DNA of 7,460 bases from JBCCSZ01 sp039199225 (GTDB lineage Bacteria > Bacteroidota > Bacteroidia > Chitinophagales > Saprospiraceae), in assembly GCA_039199225.1 (NCBI GenBank), contig JBCCSZ010000353.1, positions 1 to 7,460 of the forward strand. Reading direction: 5' to 3'. The notes below the pieces were generated by a model. That model had not been told where the DNA came from, made no database searches, and worked only from the letters and a program-made list of their open reading frames with translations. The translations under genes and the position numbers were made by a program. Position 1 is the first letter of the stretch. Every line of letters starts with the position of its first letter. This document shows positions 1-6,076 of the stretch, one piece after another.

Positions 1-773
1 ACCGTGATGCAATTTTGAGCAGGTGGATCGGTCACTGGAACGCAAGGGTTACTGGAAGCATCTATGCACAATTGGAAAGTACCTGGTGTATCCCAAGTGA
101 TGCCGCGCGTTGGATCTTGTGTAACCGCAATCTCTGTTCCGTCGATGTACCAGTGGTAATCAGTAGCACCCTGTAGAAATTCTGCCGTGTAGGTTTCAGA
201 GTCGCCGACACAAACATTGGTATTACCCATGATAGATTGCGTCCAAGGCGCAATTTCTGCCCGTCCACAAGTTCCAACAACGTCGATGGAAACGGTACAG
301 TCTGACCCAAGGCAACCATCGACTAAGAAATAGTAGGTTTGCCCAATAACCAAGTTATTCATAGCCAACAACTTATCATTGGTATTGCAATCGCTGGGGT
401 CAACGGCGCAGGCCACCTGGTTGCCGAAGTTACAATCACCATAGATGGCGATTTGAACGCCGATTGAGCCAAAGCGCGAATTGCAACCTGAGAAGGAAGC
501 TCGCAGCGTCAGGTCTGTACACCAAGCCGTAAACGCAAACCAGGTAGGGTTGTTGGGAACCGAGCTGGGTGCGTTGGAACAAAGAGGTGTCGGTCCGTCC
601 TGTGGATGCTGGAAGGACGACATGGCAAAGGCGAAGTTGTCCAAATCATCGGGTGTACAAAGGATGGGGGCCGTGTCACAAGCGCACTCAGGTTGAGTTC
701 CATCAATGCAAGAATAGACTTTGTTCATTCCTGTCAGCAGGAATAAGAGCAGAAGGGGTAGTGTACGGGGCAT
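1..773 (-). CDS. Secreted cysteine-rich surface protein with PKD-like domain, N-terminal part (runs off window)
   Basis: The frame is open from an ATG at 773 down to base 1, giving 257 codons with no stop; the C-terminus lies outside the window. Residues 1-21 look like a Sec signal peptide: a short basic start (MPR), a hydrophobic core LPLLLLFLLTG, then a polar stretch ending VYS before Cys22. Residues about 36-168 form a Cys-rich beta-type domain with landmarks NNPTWFAFTAWC, AIYGDCNF and YYFLVDGC. Residues about 180-257 resemble the start of a PKD/Ig-like domain (VCVGDSETYTAEF, HWYIDGTEI, WDTPGTFQLC). This architecture is familiar from large Saprospiria extracellular proteins that usually end in a type IX secretion sorting domain; that end is not visible here, so T9SS export is inference. 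An in-frame ATG at 803 would add 10 residues (MYCTKNHNKR). I prefer 773 because the hydrophobic core then follows directly. VYSC is a poor lipobox, so a lipoprotein is less likely. Specific function unknown. Confidence 0.85.
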   Translation of the reverse strand, partial: MPRTLPLLLLFLLTGMNKVYSCIDGTQPECACDTAPILCTPDDLDNFAFAMSSFQHPQDGPTPLCSNAPSSVPNNPTWFAFTAWCTDLTLRASFSGCNSRFGSIGVQIAIYGDCNFGNQVACAVDPSDCNTNDKLLAMNNLVIGQTYYFLVDGCLGSDCTVSIDVVGTCGRAEIAPWTQSIMGNTNVCVGDSETYTAEFLQGATDYHWYIDGTEIAVTQDPTRGITWDTPGTFQLCIDASSNPCVPVTDPPAQNCIT

Positions 774-1145
774 TCGTTTATTGTGATTTTTGGTACAATA
801 CATTGTTTCACAAGAAACGGCCTTAAAAGTTTAGCTTTGGAGGAAAAAATCCTACAAAAGTCGGCGACGTTCTTTCCAAATACATTCTCTTAGGATGCTT
901 TAAATTATCATTTTTTTTTGATTTTTTGTTATACACCTATACCTTTTTGATATAGAAGCATGCCGGACGACACATGTATGAAAAAGCGCGATTTATAATA
1001 GGAAAAGTTACCTTTTCGTTGAACAATATACAGACTTGCTTTACGGTACTTTATCAATTTTTACCATACAAAAAGCAATTTATATCAATTTCTACACTTG
1101 ACTACTTATCTTTATATTTACCGAAGCTAAATTAAAGTTTTACAA
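774..1145. other. AT-rich divergent intergenic region
   Basis: About 370 bases separate the minus-strand surface-protein gene from the plus-strand dehydrogenase gene and must hold the promoters of both. I see no gene here. The part from about 900 to 1140 is strongly AT-rich, including a T-run at 910-918. No clear Bacteroidota -33 TTTG / -7 TAnnTTTG pair at suitable spacing is evident on either strand; partial -7-like matches (TATCTTTA at 1107-1114, TATATTTA at 1113-1120) lie 25-40 bases before the dehydrogenase start but lack a convincing -33 partner. The leader just before ATG 1146 is A/T-rich with no Shine-Dalgarno motif, as usual in this phylum. Confidence 0.6.
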
Positions 1146-2609
1146 ATGGATACCCATACAATCCCCCATACCCAAAATTACATCGACGGTCAGTTTACCA
1201 ATGGCAGCTTTGAACGCCTTGACGTGTTCAGTCCAATCGATGGACAAATCATTTCTTCTGTTCCACTGTCAGATCAAGCTTCTTTGAACCAGGCGGTTTC
1301 AGCAGCAAAAAGGGCCTTTCCGGCTTGGTCGGCACAAACGGCAAAGGAGCGGGTGCAGGTGTTGTATCGCTTCCGTCAGTTATTGGAAGAAAACATCGAT
1401 GAATTGTCGGAATTGGTACGTTTGGAAAATGGAAAGACTTTTGGTGAGGCGAAGGCCGAAGTGCTCAAGGGCATCGAACTGTGTGAATTCGCTTGTTCGA
1501 TTCCTCAGCTGACCAGGGATGAGGTGCAGGAGGTGAGTCGGGGCGTGGAGTGTCGGACGACGCATGTGCCTTTAGGAGTGGTTGCTTCCATTTCGCCTTT
1601 TAATTTTCCTCTAATGGTTCCTTTATGGACGGTGCCAAATGCCATTGCTTTGGGTAATTGCATGATTCTGAAGCCTTCAGAGTTGGTTCCTCTTAGCGTA
1701 CAGCGGCTGGCGTCTTTGCTCAAAGAGGCGGGTCTACCCAATGGTGTTTTCAATGTCGTCAATGGCGGTAAAGAGATTGTTGAGGCCATTTGTGATCATC
1801 CGGACATCCAAGCCATTTCTTTTGTCGGATCAACCCGCGTTGCAAAAATCGTCTACCAAAAGGCCAGTCAGCAGTTGAAAAGATGTTTGGCATTGGGTGG
1901 GGCCAAAAACCACCTCATTGTCCTGCCGGATGCACATGTCGATATGGCGGCTACCAATATTGCGGCGTCCATGTCTGGTTGTGCCGGTCAGCGTTGTATG
2001 GCGGCTTCGGCCATGGTGGCGGTTGGTCAAGTCGACCACATTATCAAACGCCTGTGTGAAGAAAGCCGCAAGATCGTTGCTGGCGACAACCTGGGATCGG
2101 TTATTTCCAAAGAAGCAAAAGAACGCATTGAAAGATACATCACGGAGGCTGAGGCAGCTGGCGCTAAGGTATTGGTAGATGGTCGGAATACAACGGTAGC
2201 TGGTCTGGAAGGCGGTTACTACGTCGGCCCGACGGTCATCGATTATGTAACGCCAGATATGAAAATTGCCAAGGAGGAAGTCTTCGGTCCGGTCTTGGCC
2301 ATCCTGCGCACCAACGATATAGATGAAGCCATCCGCATTGAAAATGCTTCCAACTACGGCAATGCTTCCTCTGTTTTTACCCAAAATGGGGGTATGGCTC
2401 GTTATGTGATGGATCGAGTAAGTGCCGGAATGGTCGGTGTCAACATTGGTGTGCCTGTGCCTCGTGAGCCATTTTCTTTTGGCGGCTGGAACGAATCGCG
2501 CTTCGGTGTTGGTGACATTACTGGCAAGAGTTCCATTCACTTTTGGACACAACTGAAAAAAGAAACAACCAAGTGGAATCCAGAAGCCTGGACCAATTGG
2601 ATGAGTTAA
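1146..2609 (+). CDS. mmsA: CoA-acylating methylmalonate/malonate-semialdehyde dehydrogenase
   Basis: A 487-residue aldehyde dehydrogenase of the MmsA/IolA family, full length for the family. Such enzymes are cytosolic and convert methylmalonate semialdehyde (or malonate semialdehyde), NAD+ and CoA to propionyl-CoA (or acetyl-CoA), CO2 and NADH. Visible landmarks are YIDGQF (12-17), oxyanion-hole Asn153 in PFNFP, the NAD-binding LKPSE (175-179) and FVGST (226-230), and the nucleophile Cys284 in GQRCMAAS, with the preceding Arg283 typical of this family. EEVFGP lies at 377-382. The region where hydrolytic aldehyde dehydrogenases carry the general-base Glu reads ALGGAKNH (249-256), as in MmsA/IolA; losing that Glu goes with thioester transfer to CoA rather than hydrolysis. 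It is the first gene of a same-strand cluster, and the aminotransferase starts 21 bp after its stop, implying co-transcription. The pairing suggests beta-alanine, beta-aminoisobutyrate or similar breakdown; inositol genes are absent from the window. The family call is strong, the exact substrate is inferred. Confidence 0.93.
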   Translation: MDTHTIPHTQNYIDGQFTNGSFERLDVFSPIDGQIISSVPLSDQASLNQAVSAAKRAFPAWSAQTAKERVQVLYRFRQLLEENIDELSELVRLENGKTFGEAKAEVLKGIELCEFACSIPQLTRDEVQEVSRGVECRTTHVPLGVVASISPFNFPLMVPLWTVPNAIALGNCMILKPSELVPLSVQRLASLLKEAGLPNGVFNVVNGGKEIVEAICDHPDIQAISFVGSTRVAKIVYQKASQQLKRCLALGGAKNHLIVLPDAHVDMAATNIAASMSGCAGQRCMAASAMVAVGQVDHIIKRLCEESRKIVAGDNLGSVISKEAKERIERYITEAEAAGAKVLVDGRNTTVAGLEGGYYVGPTVIDYVTPDMKIAKEEVFGPVLAILRTNDIDEAIRIENASNYGNASSVFTQNGGMARYVMDRVSAGMVGVNIGVPVPREPFSFGGWNESRFGVGDITGKSSIHFWTQLKKETTKWNPEAWTNWMS

Positions 2610-2630
2610 CCCCATAAAACACAACCAAAA

Positions 2631-3992
2631 ATGATCTTACAAAGTACAGAGACTGCAGAAGCTCAAGCCATTCTGCAAAGCAATCTCGATTACACCTTTT
2701 TCTCCTGGGCCAATCAGGGAGGCTTGCATCCCATCAATGTATCGCACGCCAAAGGCGTATATCTTTACGACCGTCATGGCAAAGCTTTTCTGGATTTTTC
2801 CTCCCAATTGATGAATGTCAACATTGGTCATGGGGATCATCGCGTCATGGAGGCCGTCGACCGGCAAATGCGAGAAGTCTGCTATGTTGCCCCCAGTATG
2901 GCCACAGAAATACGTGGACAGCTCGGTAAAAAAATGGCGGAGATTTGTCCGGGAAATTTAAACAAGACCTTCTTTACCTTGGGCGGTGCAGAAGCCATTG
3001 AAAATGCGCTTAAGATGGCGCGTCACTATACGGGCCGTTATAAAATTTTGACCAATTATCGTTCTTACCATGGTGCAACCATGGGCGCCTTATCTGCCGG
3101 TGGTGATCCTCGTAAGCTCAAAATGGATGTCAGTCAGATGCCGCATGTGGTACATGTCGAGAATCCCTATTTTTACCGTTGTCCTTGGTACAGCACATCC
3201 ATGGAGGAATGTGGCGAGAGAGCCATCCAAAATTTGGAAAACGTCTTAAAGTACGAAGGCCCAGAAAACTTTGCAGCCATATTAATGGAAGGAGAGTCTG
3301 GCAGCTCTGGTTGCATCAAATACCCACCGATGTATTTGAAGAAGGTACGCGAAATAGCCGATAAGTATGGCATTCTGTTGATTGCCGATGAGGTTATGAG
3401 TGGCTTTGGGCGTACGGGCAAGTGGTTTGGCATCAATCACCATGGCGTTGCGCCAGATATTATGGTGATGGCCAAGGGATTGACCAGCGGGTATCTGCCG
3501 TTGGGTGCTTTGACTGTGAGTGAGGAAATTGCTTCCTTTTACAACGACCAATACCTGCCTCTGGGCCTGACCTATTCTTCACATGCCGTATCTTGTGCTG
3601 CTGCATTGGCCACCATAGAGGTATACGAAAAGGATGGGCTCATTGAGCGAGCAGCGGAAACGGGGCGATACATTGATCACGCTATGCAGGCACTCATCGA
3701 CCGCCATCCGAGCATAGGTGATTGGCGCAATACTGGTATGCTTGGTGCGTTGGAATTGGTCAAAGACCGCAAGACCAAGGAACCGATGGCGCCTTGGAAC
3801 GCTAAGCCCTCCGAAATGGGTGTTATGAAGCAAGTCGCTGCCAAAATCCGCGAACTGGGCATGTTCACCTTTGTTAAGTGGAACTTCATTTTTGTCGCAC
3901 CTCCACTGATTTCGACGAGGGCGCAAATCGATCAAGGGTTGGACATCATCTCTCAGGCTTTGGCCATTACAGATGCGCATTACCAAGGTTGA
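2631..3992 (+). CDS. Class III PLP-dependent omega-aminotransferase
   Basis: A 453-residue fold-type I aminotransferase of class III, complete. Motifs in order: the N-terminal substrate-channel segment with GVYLYDRHGKAFLDFSS (42-58), the phosphate-binding loop GGAEA (118-122), the cofactor-stacking YHG (146-148), PLP-ring Asp253 in LIADEVMSGFGRTG, Schiff-base Lys282 in VMAKGLTSGYLPLGA, and Thr314 in LTYSSHAVSCAAALA, which contacts PLP phosphate from the partner subunit. The NVNIGHGDHRV segment and overall flavour recall taurine-pyruvate and beta-alanine-pyruvate transaminases. Such enzymes move the terminal amino group of an omega-amino acid to pyruvate or 2-oxoglutarate and leave a semialdehyde. 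Placed 21 bp after a malonate/methylmalonate-semialdehyde dehydrogenase, the best reading is beta-alanine or beta-aminoisobutyrate transamination. GABA, taurine or a polyamine-derived amine remain possible. The start ATG follows an A-rich leader (cacaaccaaaa) with no Shine-Dalgarno. The class is certain, the substrate is not. Confidence 0.93.
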   Translation: MILQSTETAEAQAILQSNLDYTFFSWANQGGLHPINVSHAKGVYLYDRHGKAFLDFSSQLMNVNIGHGDHRVMEAVDRQMREVCYVAPSMATEIRGQLGKKMAEICPGNLNKTFFTLGGAEAIENALKMARHYTGRYKILTNYRSYHGATMGALSAGGDPRKLKMDVSQMPHVVHVENPYFYRCPWYSTSMEECGERAIQNLENVLKYEGPENFAAILMEGESGSSGCIKYPPMYLKKVREIADKYGILLIADEVMSGFGRTGKWFGINHHGVAPDIMVMAKGLTSGYLPLGALTVSEEIASFYNDQYLPLGLTYSSHAVSCAAALATIEVYEKDGLIERAAETGRYIDHAMQALIDRHPSIGDWRNTGMLGALELVKDRKTKEPMAPWNAKPSEMGVMKQVAAKIRELGMFTFVKWNFIFVAPPLISTRAQIDQGLDIISQALAITDAHYQG

Positions 3993-4043
3993 GACCGCGT
4001 TTGTAACAATCGTAAAATAGATAAATTGAACTAACTGTATACA

Positions 4044-4856
4044 ATGCATACATTTATATTGAACAATGGTATCGAGATGCCATCAATTGGTTTGGGCGTT
4101 CTCTTTGCTAAAAACGATGGCGAAGTAGAGCATGCCGTTTGTTCGGCCCTAAAGAGTGGCTATCGAAAAATAGATACGGCTTCTGCCTATGGAAATGAAG
4201 AGGGGGTCGGAAAAGGCATGAGGGATAGTGGGATCGATAGAAACGACATCTTTTTGACTACCAAAGTGTGGAATACCGAGCAAGGATACGACCAAACGCT
4301 TTCTTCCTTTGACGAAAGTTTGAAGCGCCTACAGACAGACTATGTCGACCTTTATTTGATACATTGGCCTGTCAAAAGTAAGTACAAGGAAACCTACAAG
4401 GCGATGGAAAAATTGTATTCTGAAGGCAAGGCAAAAGCAATTGGCGTTTGTAATTTCAGCATCCAACAATTGGAAGACCTGATGGAGCATTCGCAAGTGG
4501 TTCCGGCTTTGAACCAAGTGGAGATGCATCCACATCTGAGTCAGAACGAACTACGGGCATTTTCCAAAAAGCACAAGATTCAGCTCGAAGCTTGGCGGCC
4601 GATTATGATGGGGGAAGTTTTAGAAATTCCAGCATTGGTGGAAATAGGGAAATCCCATGATAAATCTGCTGTCCAAATAGCGCTGCGGTGGTTGATCCAA
4701 CGAGGTGTTGCTGCTGTTCCAAAATCTGTCAATCCAAAGAGAATAGCTGCTAATTTTAGCGTTTATGATTTTGAGTTGACGACCGATCAAATGCAAACCA
4801 TCGAGTCCCTTAACCAGGATAGGAGACTGGGGGAGGATTTATCGCACATAGAATAA
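4044..4856 (+). CDS. Aldo-keto reductase (2,5-diketogluconate/glyoxal reductase-like)
   Basis: A 270-residue NADPH-dependent aldo-keto reductase with a TIM-barrel fold, complete and of usual length. It begins with the family start NNGIEMPSIGLG. The catalytic tetrad is present: Asp44 and Tyr49 (KIDTASAYGNEEGVGKG), Lys74 (LTTKVW) and His107 (LIHWP). Other landmarks are GVCNFS (134-139), LNQVEMHPHL (156-165) and the NADPH 2'-phosphate site PKSVNPKRIAANF (226-238) with Lys227, Ser228 and Arg233. The usual AYSPLG loop reads AWRPIMMGEV here, a divergence in the cofactor/substrate loop that may alter specificity. It belongs to the broad AKR5-like group that reduces small aldehydes and ketones, and real substrates are rarely predictable. 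It lies 51 bp after the aminotransferase on the same strand and may be co-transcribed. A role in reducing surplus semialdehyde is an inference. No Shine-Dalgarno precedes the ATG. Confidence 0.92.
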   Translation: MHTFILNNGIEMPSIGLGVLFAKNDGEVEHAVCSALKSGYRKIDTASAYGNEEGVGKGMRDSGIDRNDIFLTTKVWNTEQGYDQTLSSFDESLKRLQTDYVDLYLIHWPVKSKYKETYKAMEKLYSEGKAKAIGVCNFSIQQLEDLMEHSQVVPALNQVEMHPHLSQNELRAFSKKHKIQLEAWRPIMMGEVLEIPALVEIGKSHDKSAVQIALRWLIQRGVAAVPKSVNPKRIAANFSVYDFELTTDQMQTIESLNQDRRLGEDLSHIE

Positions 4857-5193
4857 AGAACTGAGCGCGTACACGACTGATCTTATTGCATCCGGAATAG
4901 GCGGATTGATCTACGGTTATTTTCACAAGTAGGAAGTAGCTGCAATCTGCGTGACAAAGGGTGATAAACGGTGTAACTTTGATGGTTCATCAGCAGAAAT
5001 AAATTGTTTGGTCAAATCGAAATCAAGCTTAAACAGATGATGGAAAAATAATATTGACTAAAAACATTGCAGTCTATTTTTATTTTTTCTATTTTAGCTA
5101 ATAAGTGAATGGCAGAATCATTAATGAACTGTTCTTCTTTTCTGAAAATCTTATTCTGCCACTCCGTTTTTAATGTGACAATTGTGTTTGCAT
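4857..5193. other. Intergenic region between reductase gene and small-protein gene
   Basis: No gene with a credible start is seen. Just after the reductase stop, one frame from 4852 to a TAG ending at 4932 reads NKELSAYTTDLIASGIGGLI followed by YGYFHK. It looks like the C-terminus of a membrane or glycine-zipper protein but has no start codon and an in-frame stop directly upstream, so at most it is a gene remnant. A short inverted repeat (ATCCG at 4890-4894, CGGAT at 4902-4906) has no T-run and is not a convincing terminator. The stretch 5085-5100 is strongly T-rich. A 9-bp inverted repeat near the downstream gene is listed separately. Confidence 0.55.
5110..5161 (+). repeat. 9-bp perfect inverted repeat in leader of small-protein gene
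   Basis: TGGCAGAAT (5110-5118) and ATTCTGCCA (5153-5161) are perfect inverted copies separated by 34 bases. The spacer itself contains the palindrome CATTAATG (5119-5126) and a small GAAC-T-GTTC dyad (5127-5135). A run of five T follows at 5167-5171 after the bases CTCCG. In RNA this could fold into a long-looped hairpin 33 bases before the ATG of the next gene, acting as a leader element or a weak terminator of transcripts from the reductase gene. The long loop makes either role uncertain. Confidence 0.35.
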
Positions 5194-5439
5194 ATGAAAA
5201 ATTACGAGGAAGTACTGAAGGTCAAAGAACAAGTTCAACACGACCTTTTTCAGATCGAGGGTGTAACGGGTGTAGACATAGGTCGCAACACGGAGGACGC
5301 CAACGATTCCAAAGAAGAATATTACCTCAAGATATTCGTACGCAGCAGAGCTGAAATACTAACAAAACAATTGATCCCCCAGTCCATTCAGGGGATTTCA
5401 ACGCAAGTCGTTGAACGTACTTTTAAACTGAATAATTAA
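5194..5439 (+). CDS. 81-residue protein homologous to the N-terminal module of the downstream protease
   Basis: A small, probably cytosolic protein with no signal peptide and no membrane segment. I do not know its function. Predicted elements from the sequence are an amphipathic N-terminal helix (about 1-20), a strand with VTGVDIG (24-30), an acidic linker (34-42), a strand LKIFVR (45-50), a second helix (about 53-65) and a final strand QVVERTFKL. Aligned with the first 82 residues of the protease starting at 6077, it runs gap-free for 50 residues and shares about 23 identities, including the MK..EE start, K11, V14, V.GV.IG (24-30), D38, E41-E42, F48-V49 and the VV.R.F.L ending. That alignment fixes the ATG at 5194, in preference to an upstream in-frame TTG at 5182. 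It may be a trans-acting partner or inhibitor of the protease, or a solo duplicate; both are inference. No Shine-Dalgarno is visible. Confidence 0.8.
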   Translation: MKNYEEVLKVKEQVQHDLFQIEGVTGVDIGRNTEDANDSKEEYYLKIFVRSRAEILTKQLIPQSIQGISTQVVERTFKLNN

Positions 5440-5521
5440 TTGGCCTAAATTGCGATCCCATCTTTCGAAGTTGGGTGTAAAATGAAAGTTTTTAAAGCGA
5501 ATTCCTGCCTATAGATGGGTT

Positions 5522-5542
5522 GAGAAAACTTTGAGTTTTTTC
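5522..5542 (+). terminator. Possible weak hairpin terminator after small-protein gene
   Basis: GAGAAAACT (5522-5530) can pair with AGTTTTTTC (5534-5542) across a 3-base loop (TTG), giving nine pairs with one G-U. The T-run is part of the 3' arm. It lies about 80 bases after the small-protein stop. The stem is AT-rich and weak, so this is only a candidate. Confidence 0.25.
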
Positions 5543-6013
5543 TATGGCTATTCGATTTAAAAGCGCTCGTTGAAACCAATCGCAAGTCGAATGACATTAG
5601 GCTTATTATTCAAGTGGTAAAACTAAGAAATTGGCCACAAGACTTTCTGAATCTGTACAAAATACTCATGCAGCTGTCTATTAATCAGTTGTTTATGTGT
5701 TTAATGATTTACCGTTTTGGTCATTTTTTATTTTTTGCATGACGGAAACTTGACAGCATGTTCCATTTGATTGTACCATCTAATTGCAGGTGTTGTACAG
5801 TCTCCGATTGTTGGGTTTCCACACTTTTTAGAAGCACTCTACCGTTGAATTAAGTAGCATTCGAACAGTTCCGACAACCAAAGAACCAAAGTAACAAGTG
5901 ATCCAGCCACTACCTGAAAAAACCCGATTTATCTCTTACCTGGTATTCTAGCGTTTTTACGATTCTACTCGCAACAGCTGAATTTGTGTAGACCCTACTG
6001 TGGTGGGGGCATC

Positions 6014-6026
6014 CAGTTGACAACTG
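6014..6026. promoter_or_regulatory. 13-base palindrome upstream of protease gene
   Basis: CAGTTG-A-CAACTG is a perfect odd palindrome 50 bases before the protease ATG, in a locally G-rich stretch. The symmetry could be an operator half-site pair for a dimeric regulator, or a tiny hairpin (CAGT/ACTG stem with a 5-base loop). No second copy was noticed in the window, and chance occurrence is quite possible. Confidence 0.2.
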
Positions 6027-6076
6027 CTGGGGTGGAATTTCCATTCATCAACTAAAGCTTCAACAAATCATTTGTC

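Larger units (their letters stand above)
5440..6076. other. Long intergenic region upstream of the protease gene
   Basis: 637 bases without a convincing gene on either strand. One plus-strand frame stays open from 5524 to a TGA ending at 5742 (72 codons) but has no early ATG, and its hydrophobic, AT-driven composition looks like chance. There is a possible weak terminator at 5522-5542 and a 13-base palindrome at 6014-6026. A TGAATTTG at 5979-5986 differs at one position from the Bacteroidota -7 element TAnnTTTG and has a T-run (5953-5957) 21 bases upstream, so it is a weak promoter candidate for the protease gene. Confidence 0.5.

Noticed and set aside
832..839. TAGCTTTG, a perfect match to the Bacteroidota -7 element, on the plus strand
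   Set aside because: No gene starts within 300 bases downstream on that strand and no -33 element sits at suitable spacing.
1830..2624. 264-codon minus-strand open frame
   Set aside because: It lies opposite the semialdehyde dehydrogenase, whose conserved motifs occupy the same bases, and its translation resembles no protein family.
4000..4028. Promoter-like TTTG, 18-base spacer, TAAATTG before the reductase gene
   Set aside because: The -7 part lacks one T of the Bacteroidota TAnnTTTG element and would leave a leader of only about 8 bases; too weak to list as a feature.
5177..5184. ACAATTGT palindrome just before the small-protein start
   Set aside because: Eight bases only, AT-rich and not extendable; expected by chance.
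5109..5354. 81-codon plus-strand frame starting inside the leader hairpin
   Set aside because: It mostly overlaps the small-protein gene in another frame and turns into a Arg/Gln/Ser-rich sequence typical of an out-of-frame reading; the 5194 frame has homology support.
5524..5742. 72-codon open stretch in the long intergenic region
   Set aside because: No start codon until late (ATG at 5668), AT-driven hydrophobic composition and no recognisable motif; treated as chance.
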